41,068 nt of DNA from assembly GCA_944392265.1 (NCBI GenBank), contig CALXWC010000014.1:1-41068 (forward strand), in the 5' to 3' direction. The position numbers and the translations under genes were made by a program. Positions 40,574 through 41,068 of the stretch are shown piece after piece; within the stretch, counting starts at the first letter, position 1; each line of letters starts with the position of its first letter. The stretch comes from an uncultured Alphaproteobacteria bacterium. GTDB lineage: Bacteria; Pseudomonadota; Alphaproteobacteria; RF32; CAG-239. The notes beneath the pieces are model-generated. The model was not told the DNA's origin, did not search any database, and saw only the letters and a list, made by a program, of their open reading frames with translations.

Positions 40574-41010
40574 AAATGATTAAATTTGGAAGTCTTATTA
40601 CTAAAATGTCTTCAGTTTTTGTAGAGGTGATATTTTTATTTTTAATAATTAATCATTTTTTCATATCTTTTGATGGCAAAAATAGTCTTAGATTTATAAT
40701 TGTTAGTCTATTTTTATTATATCTATCAGTTTGTTCAATTGTAGTTGAATATGAAGAGGCTACTGAATACAAAATTTCTTTATTTGAAAAAACTTGGCTT
40801 GTATTTATATCTCCTGTTTTATTTTTTATTTCGCTTATCTTTCTAATCTATTTTAATGCTTTTATATCAGTTGAATATACAACAATAGTTAATGGAAACG
40901 TAATTTTCTTGTGGCTTGCTTTAATTTTATTAAACGGAAAAACAAGGTCTATTTATGAAGATAAACAGAATGATTTATCACGTTTATATGATGGGGTAAA
41001 TCATGACTAA
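40570..41010 (+). CDS. Four-helix membrane protein, unrecognised
   Basis: 146 aa, with hydrophobic segments at about 14-33, 41-60, 76-97 and 104-121, separated by short loops, and a charged C-terminal tail (KTRSIYEDKQNDLSRLYDGVNHD). It is therefore an inner-membrane protein with both ends probably inside. The start codon overlaps the upstream stop (ATGA), indicating translational coupling to the dead recombinase homologue. A second in-frame ATG is at 40576. Strongly AT-rich. No family recognised. Confidence 0.65.
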   Translation: MKMIKFGSLITKMSSVFVEVIFLFLIINHFFISFDGKNSLRFIIVSLFLLYLSVCSIVVEYEEATEYKISLFEKTWLVFISPVLFFISLIFLIYFNAFISVEYTTIVNGNVIFLWLALILLNGKTRSIYEDKQNDLSRLYDGVNHD

Positions 41011-41068
41011 GATTATGTTAGTGAGAGATCGTAATACATTTAATACCAAATGGGTATGTAATTTTGCA
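41003..41068 (+). CDS. Start of a gene running off the window
   Basis: 22 open codons to the window edge (MTKIMLVRDRNTFNTKW...). The ATG at 41003 overlaps the end of the membrane-protein gene by 8 nt and has GGGG seven bases upstream, so it looks like the third gene of the same operon. Too short to name. Confidence 0.5.
   Translation, partial: MTKIMLVRDRNTFNTKWVCNFA

Overview
The window looks like about 41 kb of chromosome from a low-GC alphaproteobacterium, probably an uncultured host- or gut-associated lineage. The lineage call is inference. It rests on the GatB/YqeY-dnaG-rpoD order, the ispH...rnhA neighbourhood, a Gram-negative envelope (RND and Mac-type exporters, DsbD-like reductase, lipoproteins, a probable outer-membrane barrel protein) and AT-rich third positions. 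Housekeeping genes have clear Shine-Dalgarno (SD) sequences. Many short lineage-specific genes instead have an A-tract leader with no SD.

Layout. 0.1-2.8 kb: a long DsbD/ScsB-like thiol reductase. 2.9-7.2 kb (minus): a small membrane protein, then the operon M16 protease - ispH - AlbA_2-domain protein - rnhA; the AlbA_2 gene occupies the slot where many alphaproteobacteria carry thrB. 7.3-12.5 kb (plus): elbB, then an RND adaptor and pump with no outer-membrane channel gene. 12.5-19.2 kb: mostly lineage-specific genes: a PcfJ-like/leucine-rich-repeat protein with a small partner, two small P-loop kinases around a protein with an internal duplication, a coiled-coil protein and a cyclophilin. 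19.2-22.3 kb (minus): a retropepsin-like lipoprotein, a 7TM protein with a transglutaminase-like domain, and an ATP-grasp ligase, which form a known co-conserved set. 22.5-24.0 kb: three unrecognised genes. 24.2-27.3 kb: a MacAB-type exporter with ATPase and permease as separate genes. 27.3-27.7 kb: a gene-free stretch with an imperfect repeat. 27.7-29.2 kb: trxB and greA, the latter with an attenuator-like leader hairpin. 29.5-31.8 kb: a DUF3015 / DUF4105 envelope pair. 31.9-36.4 kb: yqeY, dnaG, rpoD.

Directly after the rpoD terminator lies a tandem array of three promoter-gene-terminator units (36465-37549). Only the third keeps an open frame (85 aa). The first two lost about 130 bp of its middle but share an identical 62-nt block able to form a hairpin, so they are either decaying paralogues or small RNAs derived from them. 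Then come a DUF1847-like gene, an unknown gene and tRNA-Ile2(CAT).

Beyond the tRNA the DNA becomes even more AT-rich and looks mobile. It holds an active-looking serine recombinase (minus), a 12-10-12 inverted repeat at its 3' side, and a divergent operon that begins with a second serine-recombinase homologue. That homologue has lost the catalytic serine and the active-site arginines but keeps the C-terminal DNA-binding part. It overlaps a four-helix membrane protein gene, which overlaps a gene running off the window. The active/dead recombinase pair with operator-like palindromes between them is the most unusual arrangement here. The tandem units after rpoD come next.
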